From positions 1,674,001-1,738,000 of the forward strand of contig CBDBPW010000003.1 of assembly GCA_965209045.1 (NCBI GenBank): 64,000 nt of DNA. The letters run 5' to 3'. The translations under genes were made by a program, and so were the position numbers. Shown here in pieces: positions 1 to 7,844 of the stretch (the first letter of the stretch is position 1; every line of letters starts with the position of its first letter). A model generated the notes under the pieces. It was not told where the DNA came from. It searched no databases and saw only the letters and a program-made list of their open reading frames with translations. The stretch comes from JAJEFO01 sp965209045. GTDB lineage: Bacteria > Pseudomonadota > Alphaproteobacteria > Rhodobacterales > Rhodobacteraceae.

Positions 1-171
1 GTGTGCATTGCCCATGACGAGATCCAGGCCGGCGTCCCTGGCCGCAGCCGCCTCTTCCGTGGAATTTGCCGTGGTCTGAACAAGCTTGCGCACGCCCTTG
101 AGGGCACGCAGGTCGGCAGCGGTGTAGTTTCGTCCCTGCTGCCTCGCATCCCAGTCATAGATTCGCTTCAC
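1..171 (-). CDS. PanB-like hydroxymethyltransferase family protein, N-terminal fragment
   Basis: Only the first 57 codons lie in the window; the gene runs off the left edge. Reading starts at a GTG (169-171) preceded by a strong GGGAGGAA ribosome site, giving MKRIYDWDARQQGRNYTA and then a segment ending LDLVMGNAH. The short basic start, the TTANSTEEA stretch and the MGNAH turn resemble the beginning of the PanB/PEP-mutase TIM-barrel superfamily (3-methyl-2-oxobutanoate hydroxymethyltransferase-like), which condenses or cleaves C-C bonds in keto acids. The catalytic part is outside the window, so family membership is tentative. It is divergent from the dehydrogenase at 366. Confidence 0.5.
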   Translation of the reverse strand, partial: MKRIYDWDARQQGRNYTAADLRALKGVRKLVQTTANSTEEAAAARDAGLDLVMGNAH

Positions 172-365
172 CGAATTCCTCCCCGCTTTCCCTGGATTGA
201 ACCGTTTCCGATAAGGGCTTGCAAGTGCCGCGGCAGATGGCATTCAATTGTCCGGCAAGAATCGGACAGAGGGTGTCTCCCGGATCCGTCCAGCGCCGGC
301 AACGGCGTGCGAAAACCCTCAATCACGACAACGCCGGACATTTCCGGAATCGCGGAGAGAGTCAC

Positions 366-1271
366 ATGAACGCTGGAGTCATCGGCCTCGGAGACATGGG
401 ATCCGGGATCGCCCGCAACCTGATCAAGTGCGGCTTTGAGGTCACTGGCCTGGACCTGAGCGCCGAACGCATGACGGCCTTCGCCGAAATGGGTGGCAAG
501 CCCGCCGCCTCCGCAGCCGAAGTCGGCGCCAACGCGGACGCCGTATTCGTCATGGTGATGAACGGGGACCAGGCAAAGTCCGTGATCCTGGGAGACGGCC
601 TAGCGTCCTCCATGGCCACCGGAGGCGCAGTGATCCTGTCGTCCACGGTCAAGCCCCGGGAAGCGCTCGAGATTGGAGAGGCGCTGGCGGAAACCGGACT
701 TCACATGATCGACACGCCGGTTTCCGGCGGATTCCCAGGTGCGCAGGGCGGCACGCTTACAATGATGGCAGCGGCGCCGAACGAGGTCCTTGACCGCTTT
801 GCTCCCGTGATGGAGGCGGTGTCGGCGAACATTCACAGGGTCGGAAGCAAGCCTGGCGACGGCCAGACCGTGAAGGCCTGCCTGCAGTCGCTGATCGGGG
901 CGCAGTTCTCCGCTACGTTCGAAGCGGCTGCCCTTGCCGCCAAGGCGGGCGTTCCAGGCCAGGTCCTTCTGGACGTGTTCTCAACCTCTTCGGCGGGTTG
1001 CGGCATCGTGAACAACGCGCTCCAAAAGATCATCGACCGACAGTTCGAGGGTACCGGCAGCCATATCAACACGATGCACAAGGATCTCACGATCTCGATG
1101 GGACTCGGCGAGGATCTCGGCGTCCCGCTGCACATGGCGGCAGCAGCGATGCAGATCTTCCACGCTGGCCGGACCAGATATCCAGGCGGGGACAACTGGG
1201 TCTGCACGCGCGTCATGGAGGACATAGTCGGTGCGGAACTGCATCGGAGCGAGGCCAAACCGCAGAGGTGA
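366..1271 (+). CDS. 3-hydroxyisobutyrate dehydrogenase family NAD(P)-dependent oxidoreductase
   Basis: A 301-residue beta-hydroxyacid dehydrogenase. The N-terminal Rossmann motif reads VIGLGDMGSG (residues 5-14), the substrate-binding signature is DTPVSGG (116-122), and the catalytic lysine of the family is K170 in GDGQTVK. These enzymes oxidise small hydroxy acids such as 3-hydroxyisobutyrate, tartronate semialdehyde or L-threonate; the sequence looks closest to the L-threonate dehydrogenase (LtnD) branch, but the substrate cannot be read from motifs. The ATG at 366 follows a GGAGAGA ribosome site. It is transcribed away from the PanB-like gene, with about 190 bp between them for both promoters. 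Confidence 0.85.
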   Translation: MNAGVIGLGDMGSGIARNLIKCGFEVTGLDLSAERMTAFAEMGGKPAASAAEVGANADAVFVMVMNGDQAKSVILGDGLASSMATGGAVILSSTVKPREALEIGEALAETGLHMIDTPVSGGFPGAQGGTLTMMAAAPNEVLDRFAPVMEAVSANIHRVGSKPGDGQTVKACLQSLIGAQFSATFEAAALAAKAGVPGQVLLDVFSTSSAGCGIVNNALQKIIDRQFEGTGSHINTMHKDLTISMGLGEDLGVPLHMAAAAMQIFHAGRTRYPGGDNWVCTRVMEDIVGAELHRSEAKPQR

Positions 1272-1407
1272 CGAACGGGCGCTGCCGTCCGGGCGCCGAA
1301 ACTGACCGCTTGCCGGAAGGGACGATCGTCAGGTTGCGGCGTCGTGCAGCGCTTCCACCGCTGGCTGGTGACGTCGGACGGGAATGGGAGAGATCATGCT
1401 TGGCTAA

Positions 1408-1660
1408 ATGATGCTGGCTCCTTTCTTCGTGGCGTTCCGCATGCTTGCGAACCGGATGGCAAACTGCGTCGTCACCGCACCCGTGGCGTTCCTGGGGTTT
1501 GGCGTGTTGCTCGCCGGACCGGGGATGGTCCCGGAGGCAAGGTCCGAACGGGCACTTCATATGGTGACCGAGATTGCCTTGATCATTCTCCTTTTCTTCG
1601 ACGCCGCAAAGATCGACCAAGTTGCGCTCTGCCGGCGGATCAACGGGCCGCGGCAATCGG
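1408..1660 (+). pseudogene. Truncated CPA1-type cation/proton antiporter remnant
   Basis: The frame from the ATG at 1408 encodes about 75 residues of a membrane protein: a first hydrophobic segment, VTAPVAFLGFGVLLAGPG, a second helix, and ALIILLFFDAAKID. This matches the first helices of NhaP/CPA1 sodium/proton antiporters, which are normally 400 residues or more. After KIDQVALCRRIN the hydrophobic pattern stops and the frame turns into arginine- and proline-rich shadow sequence overlapping the next remnant. The gene is therefore a 5' stub whose remaining 80% is missing. Family call by pattern only. Confidence 0.5.
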
Positions 1661-1678
1661 AAGCCACCGTTGCGTGCG

Positions 1679-1930
1679 TCAGACCTCACTGCCCGGCAGT
1701 TCCTGCGCGACCCGTTCGCAGATCGGGCAGGACTCGGCGCTGTTCTTGCCATGGCGAATGCACCAATCGCAGAGCGTGCGCGGCAACAATTCTTCCGGGG
1801 CGGCCAGGAACGCGAAATCCTCGTCACCATTGAAAATCGAGAGGGGGACCATGGAACCGTGGTTCGGCAAGCCCTGCGCTTGCGCAAGTTCCGCTTGATT
1901 GCACGACCGCCGCATCGGCAAGGGACGCTC
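1679..1930 (-). pseudogene. DUF2927 C-terminal fragment, partial copy of the gene at 3118-4059
   Basis: The minus frame encodes a C-terminal piece that aligns along its length with the tail of the intact DUF2927 protein nearby: RRSCNQAELAQAQGLPN against RQSCYHEELAQGLGLPN, then PLSIFNGDEDFAFLAAPEELL against RPSIFNDDEEFAFLTTQDEL, and both end VERIALELLGGEV-like (here CERVAQELPGSEV). The N-terminal two thirds of the protein, with the signal peptide, are absent and the conserved HEE is changed to QAE. It is a decayed paralogue whose 3' end abuts the truncated antiporter at 1408-1660. Confidence 0.65.
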
Positions 1931-2031
1931 TCCCCCGGGCAACTTTGGCAGCACTGGCATTGGCCACCTCTACTGACCCGTGAAGTCAGTGAGAGGGTTC
2001 AATGTGACTTTCGTACATGATCCCCGTAGGT

Positions 2032-2568
2032 TCAGACGATCTGTCGAACCTGCTTGATGGTCATGAACATTCGGGCTTCATTGCTCGCGAAGCTCTGAAA
2101 CCCGAATTCCTCGTACCAACCCTTGCGTCGGACAAGGGCTTCCGGATCACCGTCCGACATCACGTCCAGCAAGACGGCATGGCAGCCAGCCTCGTCGGCG
2201 ATGACGCAAGCCTTCTCGAACACGTGGTGCATGAGAAGACTGCCAACCCCGAGACCTTGGACCGCTTGGTCGACCGCAACCTGCCCGAGGAAAAGAACCG
2301 GGATTTCGCCGTGGCTCGGTGTGCCTCTTGGTCGCCTGGCCAGTTCGGCCACATTCATCGTGCCGACATTGATCGCATGATAGCCAAGGATCGTCGTCTC
2401 CCCCGGCTCTACCGCGACGTAGACCCTGCTCATGTCGTCTTTCTGCTGCTTCTTCGCTGACAACTTCAGAAAGTTGTTCAGCCTGTCGACGCCACAGTCA
2501 AATCCGGAGTGATCATGTCGCCCGGGATTCCAGTTCTCGATGTTGACGCGAGTGTCTTCAGTCGGCAC
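2032..2568 (-). CDS. TacT-like GNAT acetyltransferase toxin
   Basis: A 178-residue GNAT-fold protein. The acetyl-CoA pyrophosphate loop is QAVQGLGVGSLLM (about residues 103-115), preceded by the strand FLGQVAVD, and the C-terminal WYEEFGF carries the conserved tyrosine of TacT-type toxins. Known relatives acetylate the amino group of charged tRNAs and stop translation. It is encoded directly after a ribbon-helix-helix-type antitoxin. The GTG start at 2568 overlaps the antitoxin stop by 11 nt, the usual coupling for these modules; the in-frame extension upstream of it is an antitoxin shadow. Confidence 0.85.
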   Translation of the reverse strand: MPTEDTRVNIENWNPGRHDHSGFDCGVDRLNNFLKLSAKKQQKDDMSRVYVAVEPGETTILGYHAINVGTMNVAELARRPRGTPSHGEIPVLFLGQVAVDQAVQGLGVGSLLMHHVFEKACVIADEAGCHAVLLDVMSDGDPEALVRRKGWYEEFGFQSFASNEARMFMTIKQVRQIV

Positions 2569-2866
2569 TTGCAACACGTCGCCGATAGGAAGCAGCAGCC
2601 TTAAGCGCGCGTGGCGTCGGTGCAGGTGGCTTGTCGAGCGCCGCTGCAAACCGCGAGGCATCATCTGCCGTCAACACATGGCGCGAACTGCCGTCAATGA
2701 CCCGCTGCGCTTCCTTGGCAATCGCGTTGCGGAGGAACACGGACCTCTTGACGCCCAATGCTGTTGTGGCACGATCAATCAATGCGGACAGGCTATCGCC
2801 ATGACGCACCTGCGTGGTGCGCGTCTGCTTCTCGCCACTTTGGCCAAGCAATTTCAGGTCCAGCAT
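2558..2866 (-). CDS. DUF1778 (TacA-like) antitoxin
   Basis: A 102-residue protein whose N-terminal half (KQTRTTQVRHGDSLSALIDRA, then LGVKRSVFLRNAIAKEA) fits the DUF1778 ribbon-helix-helix DNA-binding domain of TacA antitoxins; the C-terminal half with ADDASRFAAALDKP is the toxin-neutralising tail. The ATG at 2866 follows an excellent GAGGAGG ribosome site at 2874-2880, which decides the start over a longer in-frame option. It lies upstream of and overlaps the GNAT toxin. A 19-bp palindrome just upstream (2895-2913) is the likely autoregulatory operator. Confidence 0.85.
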   Translation of the reverse strand: MLDLKLLGQSGEKQTRTTQVRHGDSLSALIDRATTALGVKRSVFLRNAIAKEAQRVIDGSSRHVLTADDASRFAAALDKPPAPTPRALKAAASYRRRVASAD

Positions 2867-2894
2867 CTTTGGCCCTCCTCTTCTTGATAAATTT

Positions 2895-2913
2895 GTAGTG
2901 CATATTGCATTAC
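2895..2913. promoter_or_regulatory. Palindromic operator of the TacA/TacT-like module
   Basis: GTAGTGCATATTGCATTAC is an inverted repeat: GTA-x-TGCA, three central bases, TGCA-x-TAC, with one mismatched pair. It sits 29 bp upstream of the antitoxin start in an AT-rich patch, where the promoter should be. Ribbon-helix-helix antitoxins bind such sites with the toxin to repress their own operon. Binding is inferred; the palindrome is directly visible. Confidence 0.6.
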
Positions 2914-3117
2914 AGATCAAGTGTACCATTGCCTCTGCCACCGCACTAACCTTGTGCATCGAAAGACATGACCGGATCGGCAACCCAACGGAGACCCGCC
3001 ACCGAGGGACGACGGCAATCCAAACGTCCCGAACATCCGCAGGCAGGACACGCCATGGTTCCGGTCAGATCATGTCCCGGTGGGGTTCATGGCGACCGCG
3101 CATACCAGCGTCCCGCG

Positions 3118-4059
3118 TCAGACCTCGCCGCCCAGCAGTTCCAGCGCAATCCGCTCGACGATCGGACGACCTTCGGGGGCCGTCATTCCGGGGCGAAGGC
3201 GCCGGTCGTAGAGCATGCGCAGCAACAGTTCGTCCTGCGTGGTCAGGAACGCGAATTCCTCGTCATCATTGAAGATCGAGGGGCGGACCCTAGGATTGTC
3301 GTTCGGCAAGCCCAGCCCCTGCGCAAGTTCCTCGTGATAGCACGACTGCCGCAACAGCATGGGATGTTCGGCCCGGACAACCGCGACTGCCTTGGCATAG
3401 ACTCCCTTGGCCCTGCCCTCGGTGGCATAGACCAGACAGAGCGTCGGACGACGAATGCCGAGCACCTTGCTGACGGTTGAGGGGTCAATGTCCGGATGGA
3501 TCGCCCGCAGCACCGGACCCATTGCACGGCGCTCGTCCTCGTTGACGACGAAAACGTGAAAATTGGCCATGCGCGAAGTCAGCGTGATCGGAACGCCCGT
3601 CAACGCAGACAGCCGTCCCGCAAAGCGCGCGATGAACTCCTGGTCACGGTTGCGCATCTCCTGCGGAACCGACGAACCAAAATGCACCTGTATGCGAATC
3701 GGGCCTTCCCAGCGATGCAGGTGAGTTTCGGCTTGGCGGGAAACGATCCGGTCTCCCACCCTGGTGAATTCCTCGAAAAAGGCGATTCGCATGAAATTCT
3801 CGGCAAGCTGCCGCCTCGTGAAGGTCGAGTCCGGCCCTCCCCCGTCCACGCGCAGCAGCCCTCGCGCCAAGTACCCCTGCTGGACCTGACCGTAATGGTC
3901 CTGCAGCGCACGGCTTGCAGGTGAGATGTCGGCTGACAGCCGGTCACCCGGCGGCAGGAAGGCACCCAGCGAGCCGGGCGACGGTCTCGGCTGGCATGCG
4001 CAGAGGGCCAGCACGACGAGTCCCGCCGCAAGTGTCTGTGCCAGGCGTCCAGTCATCAC
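3118..4059 (-). CDS. DUF2927 domain lipoprotein
   Basis: A 313-residue exported protein of unknown function. The N-terminus has a hydrophobic signal segment (LAAGLVVLALCACQ) with an LCAC lipobox, so it is probably lipidated on C21 or so and membrane-anchored. The conserved DUF2927 core includes SRMANFHVFVVNEDER in the middle and a C-terminal block CYHEELAQGLGLPNDNP followed by RPSIFNDDEEFAFLT. The CYHEE block resembles a degenerate metallopeptidase-like HE motif, but no activity is established. DUF2927 proteins are common in Rhodobacterales. A decayed partial copy lies at 1679-1930. Confidence 0.8.
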   Translation of the reverse strand: MMTGRLAQTLAAGLVVLALCACQPRPSPGSLGAFLPPGDRLSADISPASRALQDHYGQVQQGYLARGLLRVDGGGPDSTFTRRQLAENFMRIAFFEEFTRVGDRIVSRQAETHLHRWEGPIRIQVHFGSSVPQEMRNRDQEFIARFAGRLSALTGVPITLTSRMANFHVFVVNEDERRAMGPVLRAIHPDIDPSTVSKVLGIRRPTLCLVYATEGRAKGVYAKAVAVVRAEHPMLLRQSCYHEELAQGLGLPNDNPRVRPSIFNDDEEFAFLTTQDELLLRMLYDRRLRPGMTAPEGRPIVERIALELLGGEV

Positions 4060-4390
4060 GCCGACTGCAGTCCTTCCTTCGCCATCTCAAGGAACCTGAG
4101 GCAATTCGCTCGGCCGGTGCATGTGTGGTCTCGCGTTCGCCATGGCGTCTTCAGGTGATCGAGGCCGGCCATGCTCCCGCAACGCGATGCTTTCGAATTC
4201 ACACGCCAAACTTGCTCCAGCCCGAACCAGGTGCAATGCCGCCCGCCACATCGCCGGAACCGCAGCAAAAGCCGGCACGATCCGTTCATTCGCGAGCCCG
4301 GTTCGGCGGGCATGGATTCGACCCGGGCCAACGGACCCTGCCGGGAGCACCGTACTTGTGCGCTGGCCTCGCCCACCCGGCTTCCCTCGT
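4060..4390. other. Intergenic region without a recognisable gene
   Basis: These 331 bp separate the start of the DUF2927 gene from the stop of the LacI-type regulator, both on the minus strand. All open frames here are compositional shadows rich in arginine and proline. No tRNA, clear hairpin or repeat was recognised. It must contain the DUF2927 promoter. Confidence 0.4.
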
Positions 4391-5425
4391 TCACGCCATT
4401 CTTGCGCGCGCGATGCCGGAAACTGAAGCCAAGGAAGACGACGCACGCATGACTTTGGTGTCAAGACGTTCCGGCGCGGGACGTATGCCATCCTCGACCC
4501 ATTTTGCAAGTGCAGTGGCGGCCCTTTGTCCCATCTTGCGCACCGGCAGGTGAACCGTGGTCAACGCCGGTGTCGTGGCAGCCGAACTTGGCAGGTCGTC
4601 CATGCCAACCACCGACACTTCATCCGGGACGGAAATGCCGAGTGCCTGAAGCCCGAACAACGCACCTTGGGCGAGCACATCTGACAGGGCAAGAACGGCC
4701 GTTGTCGTGCAAGGCTCGGCGAAGTCGCGCCTTGCCGCCGCGGATGCAGCGGCCACGTCGAGCGGCATGGCGCAAAACCTGAACTCGACCTGCGGGTCGT
4801 TCCCGAACGCCTTCAGGCGCGACCGGGTTCGATCGTTTCCGGCAGACGGCCCGTGATAGACCGCTATGGCCCGATGGCCGCTTTCCAGAATGAGCCTGAG
4901 CGCGGAGCGGGCTGCACGCTCGTTGTCGTAGCCTACGGTTGGAAGACGATACGAGGGATCGAAATAGGAGGTAGCCACGACAGGCAGTTCCCTCTTCTCG
5001 ATCAGTGCATCAAGAACCGGGCTTCGCGTGACACCCGACACGATCAGCCCTTCGACACCAATGTCGACAAGCCCCCTGGCGCGCTCGGCTTCCCTTTCGG
5101 GGTCGTCCTTTGTCGTCGCCACGACCAGGGACAGACCGTATCCCGCAAGCTCGTCTTCAAGAGCATCGAGAAAGCGCGAGAAAATCTCGTGATCAAGCGT
5201 TGGCACCAGCGCGCCAACCACGTGCGTGCGACCCGAGTTGATCGCCCGGGCCGCTGCGCTCGGCACGAAGCGAAGCGCATCGATTGCCGCCTGCACTCTG
5301 GCGCGCGTGCCTTCCGACACCAATGCGTTGCCGTTCAGGACACGAGACACCGTGGCCGTCGAAACGCCGGCCACTTGCGCCACGTCTCGCAGCGTAGCCC
5401 TCTTCCTTGCCGGGACACCCGCCAT
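4391..5425 (-). CDS. LacI/GalR-family transcriptional regulator
   Basis: A 344-residue repressor. The helix-turn-helix is at residues 11-31 (TLRDVAQVAGVSTATVSRVLN), followed by the hinge helix FVPSAAARAINSGRT and a periplasmic-binding-protein-like effector domain with DIGVEGLIVSG and DEVSVVGMDDLPSSAATTP near its end. It is divergent from the DUF1989-GcvT/ABC transporter operon starting at 5532, and two palindromes centred on CG lie in the shared intergenic region (5479-5514). It therefore very probably represses that operon until the transported compound or a product binds. The effector is unknown; the linkage suggests a betaine- or methylamine-like compound rather than a sugar. Confidence 0.9.
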   Translation of the reverse strand: MAGVPARKRATLRDVAQVAGVSTATVSRVLNGNALVSEGTRARVQAAIDALRFVPSAAARAINSGRTHVVGALVPTLDHEIFSRFLDALEDELAGYGLSLVVATTKDDPEREAERARGLVDIGVEGLIVSGVTRSPVLDALIEKRELPVVATSYFDPSYRLPTVGYDNERAARSALRLILESGHRAIAVYHGPSAGNDRTRSRLKAFGNDPQVEFRFCAMPLDVAAASAAARRDFAEPCTTTAVLALSDVLAQGALFGLQALGISVPDEVSVVGMDDLPSSAATTPALTTVHLPVRKMGQRAATALAKWVEDGIRPAPERLDTKVMRASSSLASVSGIARARMA

Positions 5426-5471
5426 TTCAATGATCCAGCGCTTTCTCAGAACATTCTTGCAAACTCGTCTA

Positions 5472-5514
5472 TTGACAAGTGTAACCGATCACTTTTGTAA
5501 TGTAACCGGTTTCA
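5472..5514 (+). promoter_or_regulatory. Promoter with two LacI-type operators for the 5532 operon
   Basis: TTGACA at 5472-5477 and TGTAAT at 5496-5501 form a sigma70-like promoter with an 18-bp spacer. An outer inverted repeat, AGTGTAACCGATCACT (5479-5494), fills the spacer, and TGTAACCGGTTTCA (5501-5514), a nearly perfect palindrome centred on CG, covers the start region. Both share TGTAACCG. CG-centred palindromes are typical LacI-family operators, and the divergent gene is a LacI-type repressor. Occupancy of either would block RNA polymerase. Confidence 0.65.
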
Positions 5515-5531
5515 TGCCGTCCGGGGGGACA

Positions 5532-7844
5532 ATGCTGGATCAGCGAGTGCTGCAGAGCTTCTCGAACGCGGAGCAAGAAGTGCTGGGCAGGCACTTTCCA
5601 GGATTCCGTCCTCGGTCTGCCGGCACCGAGTTCACGATCGAGCCGCGTTCAGTTCGAAAGCTGGACCTCGAGAACGGCGACCTCCTCGCGATCAGCGGCA
5701 ACGGAACCGTGGCCGTCGCCGCATTTGACGCAGGCGGGCGGCCAAGGCCGTCGCATCTCGGTCTGCAAGGGTTGGTCAGACTCGACGCGGGGCGCTTCCA
5801 TGCGCAGCCGCTCCTCGGCTGGATCGCCGCCAACGGCGGCGGCGCCGACAGGGCGATTCAGGCGGTGCCTGTCGAAGGCCGCGGCGAACCGGTGATCCTC
5901 AGGTCGAGAGACAGGGTGACGGCCTGGCTGATCCGGCCTGCGGAACGGGAAGACCTGGTTTCTGGCACCGCACAAGGCGTGGTCAGCGTCACCCTGCAGC
6001 CGGCCAGCGGACGCATGGTCCTGCCCGACCCGCTTGGCAGGGTGCGGGAGGAGTTCACTGTCCCGCGCGGAACTGCGAGAGCGTACGAGGTGGCGAAAGG
6101 CGAGTACATTCAGGTGATCGACCTGGAAGGACAGCAATGCTCGGACTTCCAGGCCATTCGGGTGCGTGGCCTCGATCGTGACGAGGAACTCGCGATCGAC
6201 AGCACCGCGACACGCAGCATGGTTCGGCGCGCCTATCCCGGTCCAGGCCTCTTCGACAAGTTCTACGACGCGTCGCTTGCGCCCCTCCTGCAGGTGATCC
6301 AGGACAGCTGCGGTCGCCATGACACGTTCGGCATGGCCTGCACGGCCCGAGGCTACGAGGAGCGGGGCTTTCCAGGCCACGTGAACTGCTCGGACAACAT
6401 GTCGCTCGCGCTTTCTCCCTTTGGTGTCGCCCCTCGGGTCGCATGGCCTGCCGTGAATTTCTTCTGGAACACATGGATCGATCCGCACCACCAGATCCAG
6501 ACCGAAGAGTCGCATTCGCGCGCGGGGGATTTCGTCGTGATGAAGGCGCTGGACGACCTTGTCTGCACCTCCACCGCCTGCCCCGACGACATCGACCCCA
6601 TCAACGGATGGAATCCTACGGACATTCATGTGCGCATCTACGGGGCCGACAGCGTGGTTCGGCGCGCTGTCGCTTACCGGCCAAAGGAAGACGGTCCAAT
6701 GAGCATGAGCCAGACCTCCGCCTTTCACCCGCGGCTCGAGCCCCTGACCAACGCCTTTGCGCCGGCTCGCGACCTTTGGTCTCCGGTCTCGTTCCCCGCC
6801 CACGGAACGCTTGGGGAGTATTGGGCATGCAGAACTGCCGTCACCGTTCAGGACATGAGCGGACTCCGGAAGTTCGACGTCATTGGTCCGGATGCCGAGC
6901 GCCTTCTTCAAAGTGCAATGACCCGAGACATCGCGAGGCTGCCCGTCTGGCGTGGAACCTACTCGCTCATCTGCGACGAAACCGGCCAGGTGATTGACGA
7001 CGGCACGCTCTTTCGCATGGCACCGCAGCTGTTCCGCTGGTGCTGCGGCTCCGAAGAGAGCGGGCGTTGGCTGACGCGCCTCGCCGAGAAGAGCGGATGG
7101 CAGGTGCGCATCCACGATCTAGGTGGCGCACTGCCGAATCTGGCGGTTCAGGGACCGATGTCCCGAGATCTGCTCCATGACATCGTGTTCACCCAGCCAC
7201 ACGTGCCGTCCCTGGAACAGATGAGGTGGTTCGGCGCGACCGTCGCCCGGCTGCACGACCGCGAGGGCGCTCCATTCTTCCTGACGCGCACCGGCTACAC
7301 CGGGGAGCTGGGCTACGAGATCTTCTGCAGTGCCTCCGACGCGATCGCCGTTTGGGACGCATTGGCGGAGGCCGGCAGGGCTTACGGGCTAGTGCCCATG
7401 GGATCCGATGCGCTTGAAACAATGCGCATTGAAGCGGGCTTCGCTGCGCCGGGATCGGAGTTTGCGCCCGGCATCGATGCGCTGGAGGCCGGGCTGGGAT
7501 TTGCGGTCGACATGGACAAGTCCAGTTTCGTGGGCCGCGCGGCGCTCGAGCGAAACGGCGCATCAATGCGACGGGTCCTGAAAGGCCTGCTCTTCGAGTG
7601 CGACGACGTTCCCGCCCACGGGTCTCCGGTATACGATGGCGAACGACAGGTAGGGGTTGTCACGTCGGCGACGAGGTCGCCAACGCTCGAACGCGCCATT
7701 GCGCTTGCACGCATTTCGGTCGAGCATGCCGCGGACGACACCGTGCTGGAGGCAGGGCAACTCGACGGCCGCATGAAGAGACTGACGGGCAAGGTAACTT
7801 CGATTCCCTTCGTGGATCCGAAGCGCGAGAGGGCGCGGGCATGA
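5532..7844 (+). CDS. DUF1989-GcvT fusion protein (tetrahydrofolate-dependent aminomethyltransferase-like)
   Basis: A 770-residue two-part enzyme. Residues about 170-375 are a DUF1989 domain (urea-carboxylase-associated family, to which carboxyguanidine deiminase subunits belong), with C260, H263, C270, C286, C345 and C350 as likely metal or structural ligands and DPINGWNPTDIHVRIY at its end. Residues 1-165 look like a diverged related domain. Residues about 400-765 are a GcvT fold with TRTGYTGELGYEIF and the MRIEAG block, typical of folate-dependent demethylases. The ATG at 5532 follows GGGGGG; longer in-frame extensions run through the promoter. It is translationally coupled to a betaine-type ABC transporter (ATGA overlap), suggesting demethylation or deimination of the imported compound. 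Substrate unknown. Confidence 0.75.
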   Translation: MLDQRVLQSFSNAEQEVLGRHFPGFRPRSAGTEFTIEPRSVRKLDLENGDLLAISGNGTVAVAAFDAGGRPRPSHLGLQGLVRLDAGRFHAQPLLGWIAANGGGADRAIQAVPVEGRGEPVILRSRDRVTAWLIRPAEREDLVSGTAQGVVSVTLQPASGRMVLPDPLGRVREEFTVPRGTARAYEVAKGEYIQVIDLEGQQCSDFQAIRVRGLDRDEELAIDSTATRSMVRRAYPGPGLFDKFYDASLAPLLQVIQDSCGRHDTFGMACTARGYEERGFPGHVNCSDNMSLALSPFGVAPRVAWPAVNFFWNTWIDPHHQIQTEESHSRAGDFVVMKALDDLVCTSTACPDDIDPINGWNPTDIHVRIYGADSVVRRAVAYRPKEDGPMSMSQTSAFHPRLEPLTNAFAPARDLWSPVSFPAHGTLGEYWACRTAVTVQDMSGLRKFDVIGPDAERLLQSAMTRDIARLPVWRGTYSLICDETGQVIDDGTLFRMAPQLFRWCCGSEESGRWLTRLAEKSGWQVRIHDLGGALPNLAVQGPMSRDLLHDIVFTQPHVPSLEQMRWFGATVARLHDREGAPFFLTRTGYTGELGYEIFCSASDAIAVWDALAEAGRAYGLVPMGSDALETMRIEAGFAAPGSEFAPGIDALEAGLGFAVDMDKSSFVGRAALERNGASMRRVLKGLLFECDDVPAHGSPVYDGERQVGVVTSATRSPTLERAIALARISVEHAADDTVLEAGQLDGRMKRLTGKVTSIPFVDPKRERARA

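Noticed and set aside
4290..4345. Sequence with ATTCGACCC resembling a tRNA T-arm
   Set aside because: No cloverleaf and no matching acceptor strands.
5649..7115. Long antisense frame (488 codons) within the DUF1989-GcvT gene
   Set aside because: Arginine-, proline- and histidine-rich product typical of the reverse strand of a high-GC gene; the plus frame has clear domains.
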